In this document: in pieces, positions 1 through 11,582 of the stretch
Layout: each line of letters begins with the position of its first letter
Position numbering within the stretch: position 1 is the stretch's first letter
Made by a program: the position numbers and the translations under genes
Origin: Hydnum rufescens UP504
Lineage: Eukaryota > Basidiomycota > Agaricomycetes > Cantharellales > Hydnaceae
Assembly (NCBI GenBank): GCA_014904985.1
Contig: MU128935.1
Location: forward strand, 44,018-108,017
Length of the DNA stretch: 64,000 nucleotides
Direction: 5' to 3'
Notes under the pieces: generated by a model
Seen by the model: the letters and a program-made list of their open reading frames with translations, nothing else
Database searches by the model: none
What the model was told of the DNA's origin: nothing

Positions 1-3000
1 CTTTCCATTGAACGGAGTATTGGAGCTTTCGCGGAAATACCGGGAGTTTTCAATTCGTTCGACCTCGTACTCTTCTTCACCCCCTCGTAAGACCGGAGGC
101 GGAGGGGGGCGGCTGCACGCTCAACGATCGGATCCGGTCGGAAAGGGCGGAGTTTGGAGACATGGAATACAGGGTGATTTTCATCGAGGTGGGAGCTTTG
201 AGGCGGATGGCGTGAGCGGGAGATGACTTTATCCACATTGTATGGTCCAAGCCACTTGTCCGATAACTTTTTGGTAGGTCGGTCAGTGGAGATATCGCGT
301 GCATCCAGCCATACTTGGTCGCCTACAGCGTACTCCGGGGCCTCCGCGCGGTGAGCATCGTAGAACCGGGCCATGTCGTCAGCGGCCTTCCGCAACGCGG
401 ATTGGGCTTCATCCGTGGTCTTTCGCATTCGTGTGATGAAGTCCGACGCCGCCTCAATTGTTCCGGGGCGGATGGGCTCGGTTCCGAGACGAGGATCTTG
501 TCCGGAGTCAAGCCGGAACGGGGTCTGACGGGTGGACGAGTGAACACGGTTGTTGTAGGCGAACTCCGCAATGGGGAGCCACTCTACCCAGTCATTTTGG
601 CGGTGGTTGACGAAGATCCGGAGATACTGTTCAATTTCCTGGTTAACTCGTTCCGTCTGTCCGTCCGTCTGGGGGTGGAATGCCGTAGAGAAGTTCGTTT
701 TAATTCCGAGGAGTGAATTGAGTTCCCTCATGAACTTGGAGGTAAATGTGGTGCCTCGGTCACTGATGATGGTCTCCGGTAAGCCGTGGTGTCTCCACAC
801 ATTGTCTCGGAAGAGACGAGCGACTCCGGCAGAATCTACCGTAGTGGTCGTCGGCATTGCATGAATCCGTTTGGACAGTCGGTCGACAACGATCATCATA
901 CTGTCGAATCCGTGTGACTCCGGAAGCTCCGTGATCATATCCACAGAGATAACTTGCCATCGTCTATCCGGGATTGGGTTTGGATGAAGCGTTCCGGAAG
1001 GCTTGGAGGGGAAGGTTTTCGTCCGGTTACATACGTCGCAAGCGGAGACATATGTCGCGACGTAGCGTGACATTCCGGGCCACCAGTAGTGGCGGGATAC
1101 GAGTTCATATGTCTTCCACCGTCCAGGGTGACCTGTAGTGGGGGTGTCATGGTGTTCGTGCACAAGGTCGTGGCGGAGTTTGGAGTCCAGCGGAACATAT
1201 ACTCGTCCTCGGAAAAGGATAGTGGATCCGTTGAGTTCCCAGTCCTTCAGGTGTGCCTTTGGCCCATCTCCGTTTAATTCCTTGATGATTTGGATCACCT
1301 TGTCATCGATCTCCGTCGCTCGTTTAATCCGGGCCATCAGGCTCCGGCTTGGTCCTTCCACAATGACGACCTCCGGTGTATCTAAAGCACGTGCCTGAAA
1401 GGCGTCGGACTTGAGTAGGACAACATCGGAGTTGTCGAAGTCGCCTCGGGGGTGGTCTGATCGACGGGAGAGGGCGTCAGGCTTCCCTGATTGGGTTCCG
1501 GAACGGTGTTGGAGAGTGAAGTTGAAACGAGAGAGGAAGATATTCCACCGGGCTTGCCTCCGATTCAATTTCTGGGCGGACCGGAAGTATTGGAGGTTCT
1601 GGTGATCCGTCAGAATTTCAATGGGGTGCGGAGAGCCTTCGAGGTAGTGCCTCCATGCCTCCAGAGCTCTGATAATGGCCATGAGCTCTTTGTCGTAGAT
1701 GTCGTAGTTCCTCTCAGCTTCCGACAGGCTTTTCGACAGGAATCCTACCGGGTGCCATTTTCCGTCCTCCTGGAGCTGGGAGAGTACTGCCCCTGTTGCA
1801 TAGCCGGAGGCGTCAGCTTCGACTCGGAAGCGTCCAGACTCGGAAGGGAACACCAGGATCGGGGCGGAGGTGACAAGATCTTTCAGCTTCAGGAAGGCAT
1901 TACGTTCGGCATCGGCCCACCGGAAGGGGGTGTCCTTCCGAGTCAGATCGTTTAGTGGTCTGGCAACTTTGGCGAAGTCCTGGATGAACCGTCGGTAGAA
2001 GTTTATGAATCCTAGGAACGACTGCGTTTCCTTGAGATTCCGTGGCTCCGGCCAATCCGTCACCCCTGCAACTTTGATGGGGTCCATTTCCACGTGGTCC
2101 GGGGTGAACACCATGCCCAAATACTCGATCCGGTCTCGGAAGAATTCGCACTTCTCTGGTTTCAGGAAGAGGTGGTTCTCTCGGAGTGTCTGCAGGATCC
2201 CTCGGACTCCGCGGACGTACTCTTCTCGAGTTTTAGCAAAGCTCAAGATGTCGTCTAGGTACACGATGCATACTCCCTTGTCGATCCATTCTCGGAGGAC
2301 GTCGTTGATCATATTCTGGAACGTGCCAGGGGAGTTGCAGAGTCCGAAGAACATGACCAGAGGTTCGAAGAGTCCTCGATTAGTCCGAAAGGCCGCTTTC
2401 CATTCCTCTCCGTCCGCCATCCGGATATTCTGGAAGCCCCAGCGTAAGTCCAACTTTCCAAACACTTTGGCTCCTCGGAGTCGGTCGATGACGTCGGAAA
2501 TAAGTGGTAGAGGGTATGCGTTCTTAACTGTGATATCATTGAGTTTCCGGTAGTCTTGGACTAATCGGAAGCCTCCATCCTTTTTCTTCACAAAGAACAC
2601 AGGAGCAGCCATAGGAGATTTCGAAGGGCGGATACGACCAGAGGCGAGATTCTCCTTCAGGAAGTCATCAAGTTCCTTTTGCTCACTCGGAGACAATGGG
2701 AAGAGTTTGGCTGGCGGAGGGAGCTGGGTTCCTTCCTTGAACTCGATATGGTGGTCCCATGGTTTCCGTCTAGGGAGTTGGTCGAAGGAGTCCTTGGAGA
2801 AGACATCTCGGAAGTCTCGGAATTCCTCCGGAACCAATTCCTCGAAGGTTTTCGGTGGTTCGTTGCCTCTGGCAGCCTCCGCCAGTCTCTGAGAGGGGGT
2901 ACTCGTTGCTCGGACGATCTCGGAGTGTTCGCTATCACTGGGGAAGTAGGCTGCAAATATAGCGTCGCCTTTCTCCAGGGGTTGTGGCGATATCCTCTTC

Positions 3001-3219
3001 GACAGTGGGGTTTTCCTGGGGTGTTTCCGGAGTGTCTCTCCGTTTTCTCCCTTTCCGGCGTTCTGCATTCCGCAGTTTCCGGATCACTACACGGCAGTCC
3101 GATGGGCAGCGGGTTAGTGTGATCTTCCCCGTTGTCCAATCAATCTCCGGGTTGTGATGGTGGAGCCAGGTGTGTCCTATGATCAGCTTAGTCTTTCCTA
3201 ATCCAATCACGGAGAACAC
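1..3219 (-). mobile_element. Ty3/gypsy pol (protease end, RT, RNase H, integrase, chromodomain), cut by left edge
   Basis: The minus strand encodes the pol part of a chromovirus-type LTR retrotransposon that copies itself through RNA and integrates. Reading leftwards I see the end of the protease region (about 3219-2940), the reverse transcriptase with its catalytic YLDD near 2260, an RNase H region with a DAS motif near 1810, the integrase zinc finger (HEHH followed by CDVC, about 1170-1040), the integrase core with VDMITELPES (about 940) and ISDRGTTF (about 750), and a chromodomain start (EYEVERIENSRYF) at the edge. The frame is open from about 2985 to the edge apart from an apparent shift in the chromodomain near 30. 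A one-base shift near 2985 separates protease from RT frames. The element is disrupted by the solo LTR at 3266-3943, so it is a dead copy. The 3' LTR lies outside the window. Confidence 0.93.
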
Positions 3220-3265
3220 TACCCGTTCGGAGTGGTCGTTGATTCGGAGGATGACTTCTACTTCC

Positions 3266-3943
3266 TGTCAGGGTTCGCCCCCAACTCCGGTCTACTCCGG
3301 TCAACTCCGGTCAACTCCAGTCAACTCTGGTCCTCGTCCACCCACCTCCAGTCCAGTTCTCCACTTATTTCCCTCGCCCAAGTCCACTTTGCTTCCGGCT
3401 TGATTCCGGTTTGACTCCGGTCTGACCCTATCTTGGTTTCATTTCCTTTTCATTTCCCTTTCATTTCCCATTGCTTCCGGTTCACCCCCTGGCCGAGTTC
3501 CTGTTCCTGTTCCTGTTCCTGTCCCCCTTGTAACCACCTCCAGTTTAGCGATCACTCCCCCGTAGTATAGTCATCATGTATAAGTAGTCCGAGAGCAAAG
3601 TCCAGAGACCCCAGCTTTGGTCTCTCAGGATTTCCGCTGTTACTCCGGACTACAGGTCAGCCTTCATGTATTCCGTATTCGTATTACATAATCTCAGGAT
3701 TTCCGCTGTTACTCCGGACTACAGGTCCGAGTATTTCCAGTCGACTCCGCGAGCTTAAGGACCGCTGTGCTCGTTTCCGCCTAGTCCCTTCCGGGCTGCT
3801 GGATTGCCTCTCTGTCCTCTCCTATCTTCATTATCTCATTCCTGCCCGGATTCTCTCGGACTTAGCCGGACTTACACCGGACTTAGCCGGAATTATCTGT
3901 GTTTATATTTGTTTGGTGCTCTCGTCGCAGCGTGGCCCTGACA
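3266..3943 (+). repeat. Solo LTR inserted in gypsy protease, 5-bp duplication CTTCC
   Basis: This 678-bp block starts TGTCAGGG and ends CCCTGACA. It is flanked on both sides by CTTCC (3261-3265 and 3944-3948), the 5-bp target duplication expected of LTR element integration. The gypsy protease reading resumes on either side. It is related to the LTR at 5502-6135 and to the solo LTR at 6639-7307, but lies in the opposite orientation to both. No internal coding region is present, so it is an LTR-LTR recombination remnant. Confidence 0.93.
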
Positions 3944-4136
3944 CTTCCTCATGGACAGACCCCATCTCGTTCAGGGTTCCGTCAACATTGTAGACAGGGA
4001 TGGGGCGCACGAGGGGACGTATGTCTAGGCCATTCTCTTTCGCAAAGGTCGGGTCCATGAACATTCCGGTGGCTCCAGAGTCGAGCAGAGCAGTTCCGGC
4101 GCAGATTGCTCCAGTCCGGGGTGATTGGAGTTTCAC
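3944..4136 (-). mobile_element. Gypsy aspartic protease, N-terminal fragment
   Basis: This stretch carries the retropepsin active-site signature LLDSGATGMF on the minus strand (near 4080), the processing protease of the gypsy polyprotein. Downstream it is cut by the solo LTR, and the remaining protease residues resume at 3260 and below. The protein frame continues a short way into LTR sequence and then stops. Confidence 0.85.
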
Positions 4137-4262
4137 CTTGACTTCAGTGGCTCGTCTGGGGTCTTCGGAAAGGAGGCAGATGGTAGGTGGGGGAACTCGG
4201 TGGGGTCGGCATCGGTGGATACACTTTCAAAATCATCACTCTCATCACCGGAGAAAAACATG

Positions 4263-5423
4263 TCATTTCCCATTCCGTATGTACAATTTTTGAGAGGGGT
4301 GAATCTGTTGGTCAGGCAGGACGTATCCTTCACTGCTGACCGTTTTGAAAACCCTGCGGAGTTGCTCCCTGGGTTTCCGGTGTGTCCTTCGGAGTCGGGA
4401 ATAATTTCCGGAGCTCTTCTCGGACGATCGTTCCGATGTCTTCCGTGGTGCGGATGAACTGGCGTGGTTTCCGTGGCTGAGGGCAGTCGCGAGAGATGTG
4501 TCCGAGTTCCTGGCAGTTGTAGCACCGTCGAGCTTCCTGTCTCCGGGTCGAATCCACGTCCATGGGGGCGAACGAGGTTGACAAGGACGGTGTTGCCGTA
4601 GGAGGAGCTGGGTTGGTCTCGGAGCGGGGGCTGTCGTCCGGGGTTTCTCTGTTGATGTCGGAGGGTTTCTCGGAGTGTAGGGGTTTGCGCCCGCTGTGGC
4701 CTGTCGGAATCGGAGGTACAGGTTGTCTAGTCGTCGTGCCGTGTCTTGCCATCCTTCGAGGGTTTCCGGCAGGTCGCTGAGGTGCATTTTCTCTAGTAAC
4801 CTTTCGTTCAGCCCTCGTTGGTACGCATCTATGAGGGCTTCCTCTCCAAAGCCAGTCCGTCCAGCTAGGGCATCGAAGTGCGCGGTGTACTCCTCCGCGG
4901 ACATCTTCCCCTGCTTCAGGTTCCGGAGTTGTGATCGCGCTGTGAACTCGCGGTCCGGTTCTCCGAAAGCACTTTCGAAGGCGACCAGGAATTCCTGGAA
5001 AGTTTCGTACGGGTTGTGGGTCTCCGGGTCGAGGAACGAAGAGGCAAGACTCTCCGCCCATGCTCCGGCTGTTCCATCTTTCATCCAGGAGAGGGTGTAT
5101 AGGATTTTGTGCAGCTCCGTGGGGTAGACTCTCGGTTGGAGGGCGATGTTCAGTTGGACGGAGTGCAGGAAACTCTCTGTTTTCTTCCGATCTCCTGAGA
5201 ACGGTTCCGGGTCGGCCCCCTTGGCCTCACGAGCGGATTGGGTCGGGGGAGGATTTTGTTGGAGGGTTTGCTGGACCGCAGCTGATACGAAACCTGCGAC
5301 GTGTGTCCCCTGGTTTTGCATGTCGTCGAGCTCCTCACGGAGGGCGGCATTTTGTTGTTGGAGTTGGGTGAGGAGGTGTTGGAGGTGGTCGGCAGTAATG
5401 GCTACTGGAGCACCGTCGGACAT
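4263..5423 (-). mobile_element. Ty3/gypsy Gag with CCHC zinc knuckle, frame-shifted
   Basis: This is the Gag capsid/nucleocapsid part of the same gypsy element. The start is taken at the ATG complementary to 5421-5423 (MSDGAPVAI). It is followed by a Gln-rich coiled-coil stretch and the retrotransposon gag core (SFLHSVQLNIALQP, QGKMSAEEYTAHFDALA). The CCHC knuckle CYNCQELGHISRDC lies at about 4487-4530 but in a different frame from the core, so a one-base shift near 4650-4720 breaks Gag. An open frame extends upstream to 5546 into the LTR, but this extension lacks family features. Confidence 0.9.
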
Positions 5424-5501
5424 TTCGGAGTGAGGAGTAGGAGTGAAATCGGTGATGCTGAGGGATCCCGATGGTGGGCTCGTAAGAGAGCTTTGGTCTT
5501 C

Positions 5502-6135
5502 TGTCAGGGCCACGCTGCGACGAGAGCACCAAACAACTATAAACACGGATAAGTCCGACTAGGTCCGGCGTAAGTCCGGCTTAGTCCGAAGGAATCCGGG
5601 CAAGGCTGAGATAAAGAGAACGGAGGAAGATAGAAGAGAGTTCCAGCAGCCCGGAAGGGTCTAGGCGGAAAGGAGCACGACGGTCCTTAAGCTCGTGGAG
5701 TTAGCTGGAACACACTCGGAACTGTAGTCCGGAGTTGTAGCGGAAATCCTGAGTATTTCATAGAAAACATAGGGAAGTACAAGGACAAACCTGTAGTCCG
5801 GAGTTGTAGCGGAAATCCTGAGAGACCAAAGCTGAGGTCTCTGGATATCGCCCCCAGACTACTTATACAAGATAACTATACTACGAGGGAGTGATCACGA
5901 AAAAGGGGGAGTGGTTACAAGGGGGTAGGAACAGGAACGGGAGAGCAGTCAGGGCGCAGGAACAGGAACAGGTACTAGCGTGGGTATCTCGGAAACAAAG
6001 GGAAATGAAAAGGAAAATGAAACGTGACGGAACCAAACCGGAACCAGACGGGAAGAAGAAGGAATATACGGACAGGGCTGGAGCAAACCGGAAGCAAACC
6101 GGAGTCAACGGAAAGAAAGCAGACGGACTCTGACA
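5502..6135 (-). repeat. 5' LTR of the gypsy element
   Basis: In + reading the block starts TGTCAGGGCCACG and ends ACTCTGACA. It lies directly upstream of Gag on the minus strand, where the 5' LTR should be. It shares long stretches with both solo LTRs, including the end sequence and the segment around 'gagaccaaagct'. Being a 5' LTR it should hold the element promoter. Flanking bases 6136-6140 (TCAAT) would be one copy of its target duplication; the other copy is off-window. Confidence 0.85.
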
Positions 6136-7930
6136 TCAATGCAGAAACAACAGTTTGCATCCATAATAGACGTTCTTGGTATCATTCAATGCGGATTTTT
6201 AACAGCTTTCTGGGCGCGGTGGTTTTGAGCAGATCTGGTGTAAACTGACAGAGAAATTCGTTTTTTACTGATGGGTGTTGATTCTGATAGTAATATCATT
6301 CTGTAGAGTTCAGTTTTGATCTGTTCTTCACGTGCTCAGTACCGTTGGATGCGGATTTTTTATATCTTTCCAGGCGCGGTTGTTCTGAGAGGATTAAATG
6401 TAAACTGACAGAGAAATTCATTTTTTACTGAAAATCCCGGATTTTGATAGTAAAATTGGTCTGGAGAGTGCATTTTTGGTCCGTTTGACTTGTGTTTGAA
6501 AGGTGTGAATTGTGGCTTTCCGAGAGTTATATGGGCGTACCTCTCCAATCAAAACTGATGGAGTAATCAAATGAACTCTGTTTTCATGCATAGCCGTAAT
6601 TAATTTCGTAATAGGTCACATGATCATTCCAATGGCTGTGTCAGGGCCACGCTGCGACGAGAGCACCAAACAAATATAAACACAGATAATTCCGGCTAAG
6701 TCCGGTGTAAGTCCGGCTAAGTCTGAGAGAATCCGGGCAGGAATGAGATAATGAAGATAGGAGGGGACGGAGAGGCAATCCAGCAGCCCGGAAGGGACTA
6801 GGCGGAAACGAGCACAGCGGTCCTTAAGCTCGCGGAGTCGACTGGAAAATACTCGGACCTGTAGTCCGGAGTAACAGCGGAAATCCTGAGATTATGTAAT
6901 ACGAATACGGAATACATGAAGGCTGACCTGTAGTCCGGAGTAACAGCGGAAATCCTGAGAGACCAAAGCTGGGGTCTCTGGACTTTGCTCTCGGACTACT
7001 TATACATGATGACTATACTACGGGGGAGTGATCGCTAAACTGGAGGTGGTTACAAGGGGGACAGGAACAGGAACAGGAACAGGAACTCGGCCAGGGGGTG
7101 AACCGGAAGCAATGGGAAATGAAAGGGAAATGAAAAGGAAATGAAACCAAGATAGGGTCAGACCGGAGTCAAACCGGAATCAAGCCAGAAGCAAAGTGGA
7201 CTTGGGCGAGGGAAATAAGTGGAGAACCGGACTGGAGGTGGGCAGATGAGGACCGGAGTTGACCGGAGTAGACCGGAGTAGACCGGAGTTGGGGGCGAAC
7301 CCTGACAGGCTGGGATCAATGGATATTCGCATTTTCTGATACTGGATGTTTTTATCTTCCACACCGGTGTGGAAGATAAAAACATCCAGTATCAGAAAAT
7401 GTGAAATCACACCACTTCCAGCCTTTGGAGGATCACATGACCAATTATGAAATTAATTACGGCTACACATGGAAATCGAATTCGTTCTATAACTCCGTCA
7501 GTTTTGATCGGAGAGGTACGCCCATATAACGCTTAGAAAGCTATGATTCACACCTTTCGAACGGTACCAAACACAAGTTAAACGGACCAAAACTGCACTC
7601 TCCAGGCCAATTTTACTACCAAAATCTAGAATTTCCAGTAAAAAACGAATTTCTCCGTCAGTTCGCATTCAATCCTTTTGAAACAACCGCTCCTAGAAAG
7701 ATGTAAAAAATCCGCATCCAACGGTACCAAGCACGCAAAGAACAGATCAAAACTGAGCTCTACAGAACTATATTACTATCAGAATCAACACCCATTAGTA
7801 AAAAATGAATTTCTCTATCAGTTTACACCGGATCTGCTCGAAACCACCGCTCCCAGAAAGCTGTGAAAAATCCGCATCTAATGATACCAAGAACGTCTAT
7901 TACAGATGCAAACTGCTGTTTCTGCATCGA
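6136..7930. mobile_element. Foldback (long inverted-repeat) element split by a solo LTR
   Basis: The left arm (6136-6638 plus 7308-7366) and right arm (7367-7930) are inverted copies about 560 bp long. The centre is a perfect palindrome (about 7329-7403) around CACACCGGTGTG. Matching landmarks include 'aatgcagaaacaacagtttg' on the left against 'caaactgctgtttctgcat' on the right, and the GCGGATTTTT segments. Each arm also carries internal repeats of about 190 bp. No transposase is visible, so this is a non-autonomous element. The left end abuts the gypsy LTR. Confidence 0.85.
6639..7307 (-). repeat. Solo LTR, 5-bp duplication GGCTG
   Basis: This 669-bp block starts TGTCAGGGCCACG and ends CGAACCCTGACA. 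It is flanked by GGCTG at 6634-6638 and 7308-7312. It has the same orientation as the 5' LTR at 5502-6135 and the opposite one to the solo LTR at 3266-3943. It inserted into the left arm of the foldback element, which therefore predates it. Confidence 0.94.
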
Positions 7931-8114
7931 ATCCCATCCCATGCACTTGTCCCATTATCAACCAACAACAAACACCTTAACCACTGGACTATGCTCAAAT
8001 TAATCTCCAAAACCCGGAGATATCCTTTCATTTCACCTCCAGAATGCTCCACATGGTCAGTGACCACATGCTCCTAGCATTCCACATGCTCAGCAAATTG
8101 GCGACACCACCCCC

Positions 8115-8222
8115 CCCTCATGATTCCTTTTGTTCCCTTTATGAATGACATCACTATGACATCACCCCTCATGATTCCTTTTGTTCTCTTTATGAATGAC
8201 TCAGCTATGACCACATTATTAC
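8115..8222. repeat. Two-unit direct repeat, about 50 bp
   Basis: Two adjacent copies share 'CCCTCATGATTCCTTTTGTT' and 'CTTTATGAATGAC'. They lie in a long stretch without genes (7931-8868). A TATA-like GGTATAAAAG at about 8319-8328 lies downstream, so this may be the promoter part of a decayed element, but no LTR ends were identified. Confidence 0.7.
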
Positions 8223-8728
8223 ATCATCTTGTTATTTTTCTTTTGTTCTCATCTATGACTCACATATGACTCACCCATGGGGGAGTCATATTTCTTAAAC
8301 ACAGCCACCTTCAGAAAGGTATAAAAGCTGGTAGATTTCCTGTACCCCCACACAATCATCTCCTCTCTGGAAATCATTACTGTCAACCACTGTCAACTTT
8401 TCTGCTTGCCTCTAAAGAACAGTCTATCTATAAGCCATCTGGAGCTAAGTCATCTTCAAGGTTGTTGAGACAAAGCCACTGGTAGCCCTCTATGCGAATC
8501 ACTAAAGCCAAGGATAGTTGCAGGACCTAAGGTTAGAGTTGCTGGACATCCAAGGAAAAGTAAGCATAACGAAATACGTATCAGGTTTTGAAGAAAGAAG
8601 AAAGAAACATACTAACAAGACTAACCAAGCACTGACCAGTCTATAACCCACAGATATCCACATTTTGACCAGGAGAATGTAAACAAGTATACACAAATAT
8701 CAGTAAACAGACCAACACAACATGAACG

Positions 8729-8850
8729 ACGTGTAAGCCTTTCCACAAGCATCCCAGATGTATAAGCCTTTCCATAAGCATCCTACACAATGTATAAGCC
8801 TTCCTACAAGCATCACAGACATATAAGCCTTTCTATAAGCATCCCAAATG
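8729..8850. repeat. Four-unit tandem repeat, about 30 bp
   Basis: Four imperfect copies of GTATAAGCCTTTCCACAAGC follow one another, each with a short variable end (CATCCCAGA and similar). This is a minisatellite in the transposon-rich region, with no coding role evident. Confidence 0.8.
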
Positions 8851-8868
8851 ATATATCATTGACTACAG

Positions 8869-9246
8869 CTAGTCCATATCCCTTCCTATTCTCCACTGAA
8901 CACCATACACGTCTTGCAGAGTGTGATCAACCATTGAAGCAAACCAGCCCAACGAATAACAACAGAAATACAGTCTCCCATCTACACACTGGCTGAACCA
9001 GATTTTGATTTGACAGTCATCGGAGCTCCTAACCCTTCTTCTATACCGGCGTATGTACTCCATATATGGATGAATTAAGGAGGGGATAATCTCGTGATCC
9101 CACCTCTGTGCTGTGGCAGCCCAGTGACATGCATGATGAGACAGTGCCTGCTCCACTGAGAAGTGATCTAAACCTCTGGTGTATGTTGGATATTGTACAG
9201 AAAACGGGCATTCCACAGCTTCTGGCAATGGAGCCTCATGACGCAC
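8869..9246 (-). pseudogene. KDZ/CxC-type transposase-like fragment
   Basis: The 125-residue frame includes ECPFSVQYPTYTRG and QRWDHEIIPSLIHPYMEYIR, reminiscent of the W-x(3)-I-x-P-x-L-x(2)-PY-x(2)-YIR region seen in KDZ (Kyakuja-Dileera-Zisupton) transposases of mushrooms. The usual following CxC cysteines are absent, and no larger transposase surrounds it. It stops against the large palindrome at 9243. If the assignment is right it is a short relic; otherwise it is an unrecognised ORF. Confidence 0.35.
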
Positions 9247-10261
9247 CTTGGTCAGTCATCTAAGCCCACCTAGTTAGGTACCACTTCCAGGGCAGATAAT
9301 GGTACCTAAGTAGGTCCCATCACTATTTTGGCCAAAATGGCCATTTTTATGATTTCACCTCCTGGCCCAGAATTGGCCGAAATGGCCGAAAATTGGCCGA
9401 AACTGGGACTTAGAGAATCTCAGACTTGCAGCAGGCCATATGGGCTTATCGGGGATAATATCTTTCATTTATAATTATTTATTTATTATCACTATATTAT
9501 ACTTATGCTACCCTGGGTCAGCGGGGTTTCATTCAGGAGTCCTGTGTTTTATTCTTATTATTTATTTATTTATTTAAAATTATACCACACACCCACTCTG
9601 GTGTGTGGTACTCCGTAGAAATAAAAAAAAAAGACTACTTAGTAGCACCACACACCCACTCTAGCAGGTGTGTGGTACTGTCCATGTGAATCAAAGAACA
9701 AAAAAATTAAAATAACAACTATCTAGTATCTAGTAGCACCACACACCTGCCCAAGTGGGTGTGTGGTGCTACTAGATACTAGATAGTTGTTATTTTAATT
9801 TTTTTGTTCTTTGATTCACATGGACAGTACCACACACCCACTAGAGTGGGTGTGTGGTGCTACTAAGTAGTCTTTTTTTTTTATTTCTACGGAGTACCAC
9901 ACACCAGAGTGGGTGTGTGGTATAATTTTAAATAAATAAATAAATAATAAGAATAAAACATGGGACTCCTGAATGAAACCCCGCTGACCCAGGGTAGCAT
10001 AAGTATAATATAGTGATAATAAATAAATAATTATAAATGGAAGATATTATCCCCAATAAGCCTGTATGGCCTGCTGCAAGTCTGAGATTCTCTAAGTCCC
10101 AGTTTCAGCCAATTTTCGGCCATTTCAGCCAATTCTGGGCCAGGAGGTGAAATCATAAAAATGGCCATTTTGGCCAAAATAGTGATGGGACCTACTTAGG
10201 TACCATTATCTGCCCAGAAGTGGTACCTAACTAGGTAGGCTTAGATGACTGACCAAGGTGC
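9243..10261. mobile_element. 1-kb near-perfect palindrome (foldback/MITE-like)
   Basis: The sequence is self-complementary around 9752/9753 with arms of about 505 bp that are almost identical. The ends are GCACCTTGGTCAGTCATC and its complement. Each arm carries several copies of the CCACACACCC/GTGTGTGGT motif, a GGCCAAAATGGCC stretch and an A/T-rich middle. There is no coding capacity. Such arms with repeated subterminal motifs fit a non-autonomous DNA transposon; no clear target duplication was found. Confidence 0.88.
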
Positions 10262-10977
10262 TGGCTCAATAGTCCCACTGTGTTTTCATATGACTATATA
10301 TTTTCTTTGGGTACTGTGGAGAAATATGCTGAAGGACTCAAGCAATTTGGGTCACTTTTGAGGGAGATACAGGTGCTGTTTCACAGATGTATCCTGTTTC
10401 AAGGATGTATAATGTACTGTACATCCTGAAAAAGTATACTAAGCAATATGCTGACTAAGCAATGAGTGCTAGAGCTCACACTTCCCAGTTCCAACAATCA
10501 TACCCTGCACTGAGGTTCTTTTATCACACAACCAGCTGCCAGAATGTGGTGCTAAAAATCTGATCTGTGGAAGCAGTACTGTACATGGTGGGGTCACCAG
10601 GGGGATGCTGAAGAAATAATTGCCAATGACAGCTTCTATGCCCAACCCATGTGCAGGGCAAGAGAAGCACTAGGCATAGTTCTAGCTTCATTTCCCACAG
10701 TTTCCAGCTCATTTTTCACTTGTGACACCTAATGATATGGGCTCTTGTGACATGTGACACAAGGCCATTTAGTGATACAATAATAGCCTGTTGATGTGTG
10801 ACATATTGCTAAGATCATAACACTACAGTATCATTCATACAAAAGCATTGGTCCCCAATTGAACAAGAAATGGCTGAGATATGGATCAAGGATGAGGTAA
10901 GCATTGTACCACCACAATGTTGGTGGTGGCTCTTACCTGTGGTACAATCTAGCTTCAAAAGTATCGAGTGGATAGCC
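10262..10977. other. No gene recognised between palindrome and hAT remnant
   Basis: This A/T-rich stretch holds only short frames with no recognisable motif. It may be decayed transposon sequence, given its neighbours. Confidence 0.5.
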
Positions 10978-11034
10978 CTATGAATTTGGGCACAACACCA
11001 CTCACCAAGCTTTCTGACTCTGCCTGTGTAAAGC

Positions 11035-11574
11035 TTGGTCTTATTGACATGGATGGTGACCTTGACTGTGAATAAATCAGTGTGGATGATGAGTACTCTG
11101 CATATATTGGTAGTTCAACACATCAGATTCAAGCCACACAACCCATCCTTACATTCTGGCAGGTCTGCCCTTTTCATTCAACTTTTGGTTCTATTATCCA
11201 AATATTTTTTGAGCACTTGTCTGTATAGGAACATGAGCATACCTACCCAACATGGTTCCAAATGTTATCTACCTATTCAAGCATCATCCGTTCCGTGCGA
11301 GCAGGTCTTTTCTTCAAGCTCGGAAACCATGACAAAAAGACAAAACCACCTGAAGCCCGATGTTATGGAGGCTCTTCAAATGCTTAAATTTCGGCTTAAG
11401 GACCGACTAAATTTCACGAAAGATTGGGAGACTCCGATCACCGATATGACAGTCGACCCGGACAACAGTGACATGCTTGGCGAAGTCTTAAGTACCCAGT
11501 CGACAGAATTAGACAGTATGCTGGACCGTCTTTTGGGGGAAGAACTCTTAACCGACTTAACATTATGTACATAA
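11035..11574 (+). pseudogene. hAT transposase C-terminal dimerisation region, relic
   Basis: The last 80-90 residues match the hAT C-terminal dimerisation domain. LPIQASSVPCEQVFSS and the following KRQNHLKPDVMEALQMLK carry the conserved A-S-S-x-P-x-E-x-x-F-S and R-N-x-L-x(4)-EALQMLK pattern. The region upstream of about 11250 has no recognisable catalytic core, so this is the 3' end of a truncated element. The AAGTC-rich flank that follows may be its subterminal sequence. Confidence 0.85.
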
Positions 11575-11582
11575 AGAGTATG

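Noticed and set aside
5881..6248. Short frames on both strands in the gypsy LTR
   Set aside because: They lie mostly inside LTR sequence and come from purine-rich low-complexity DNA.
7158..7410. Two 75-residue minus-strand frames
   Set aside because: They read across the LTR end into the central palindrome and have no protein-like features.
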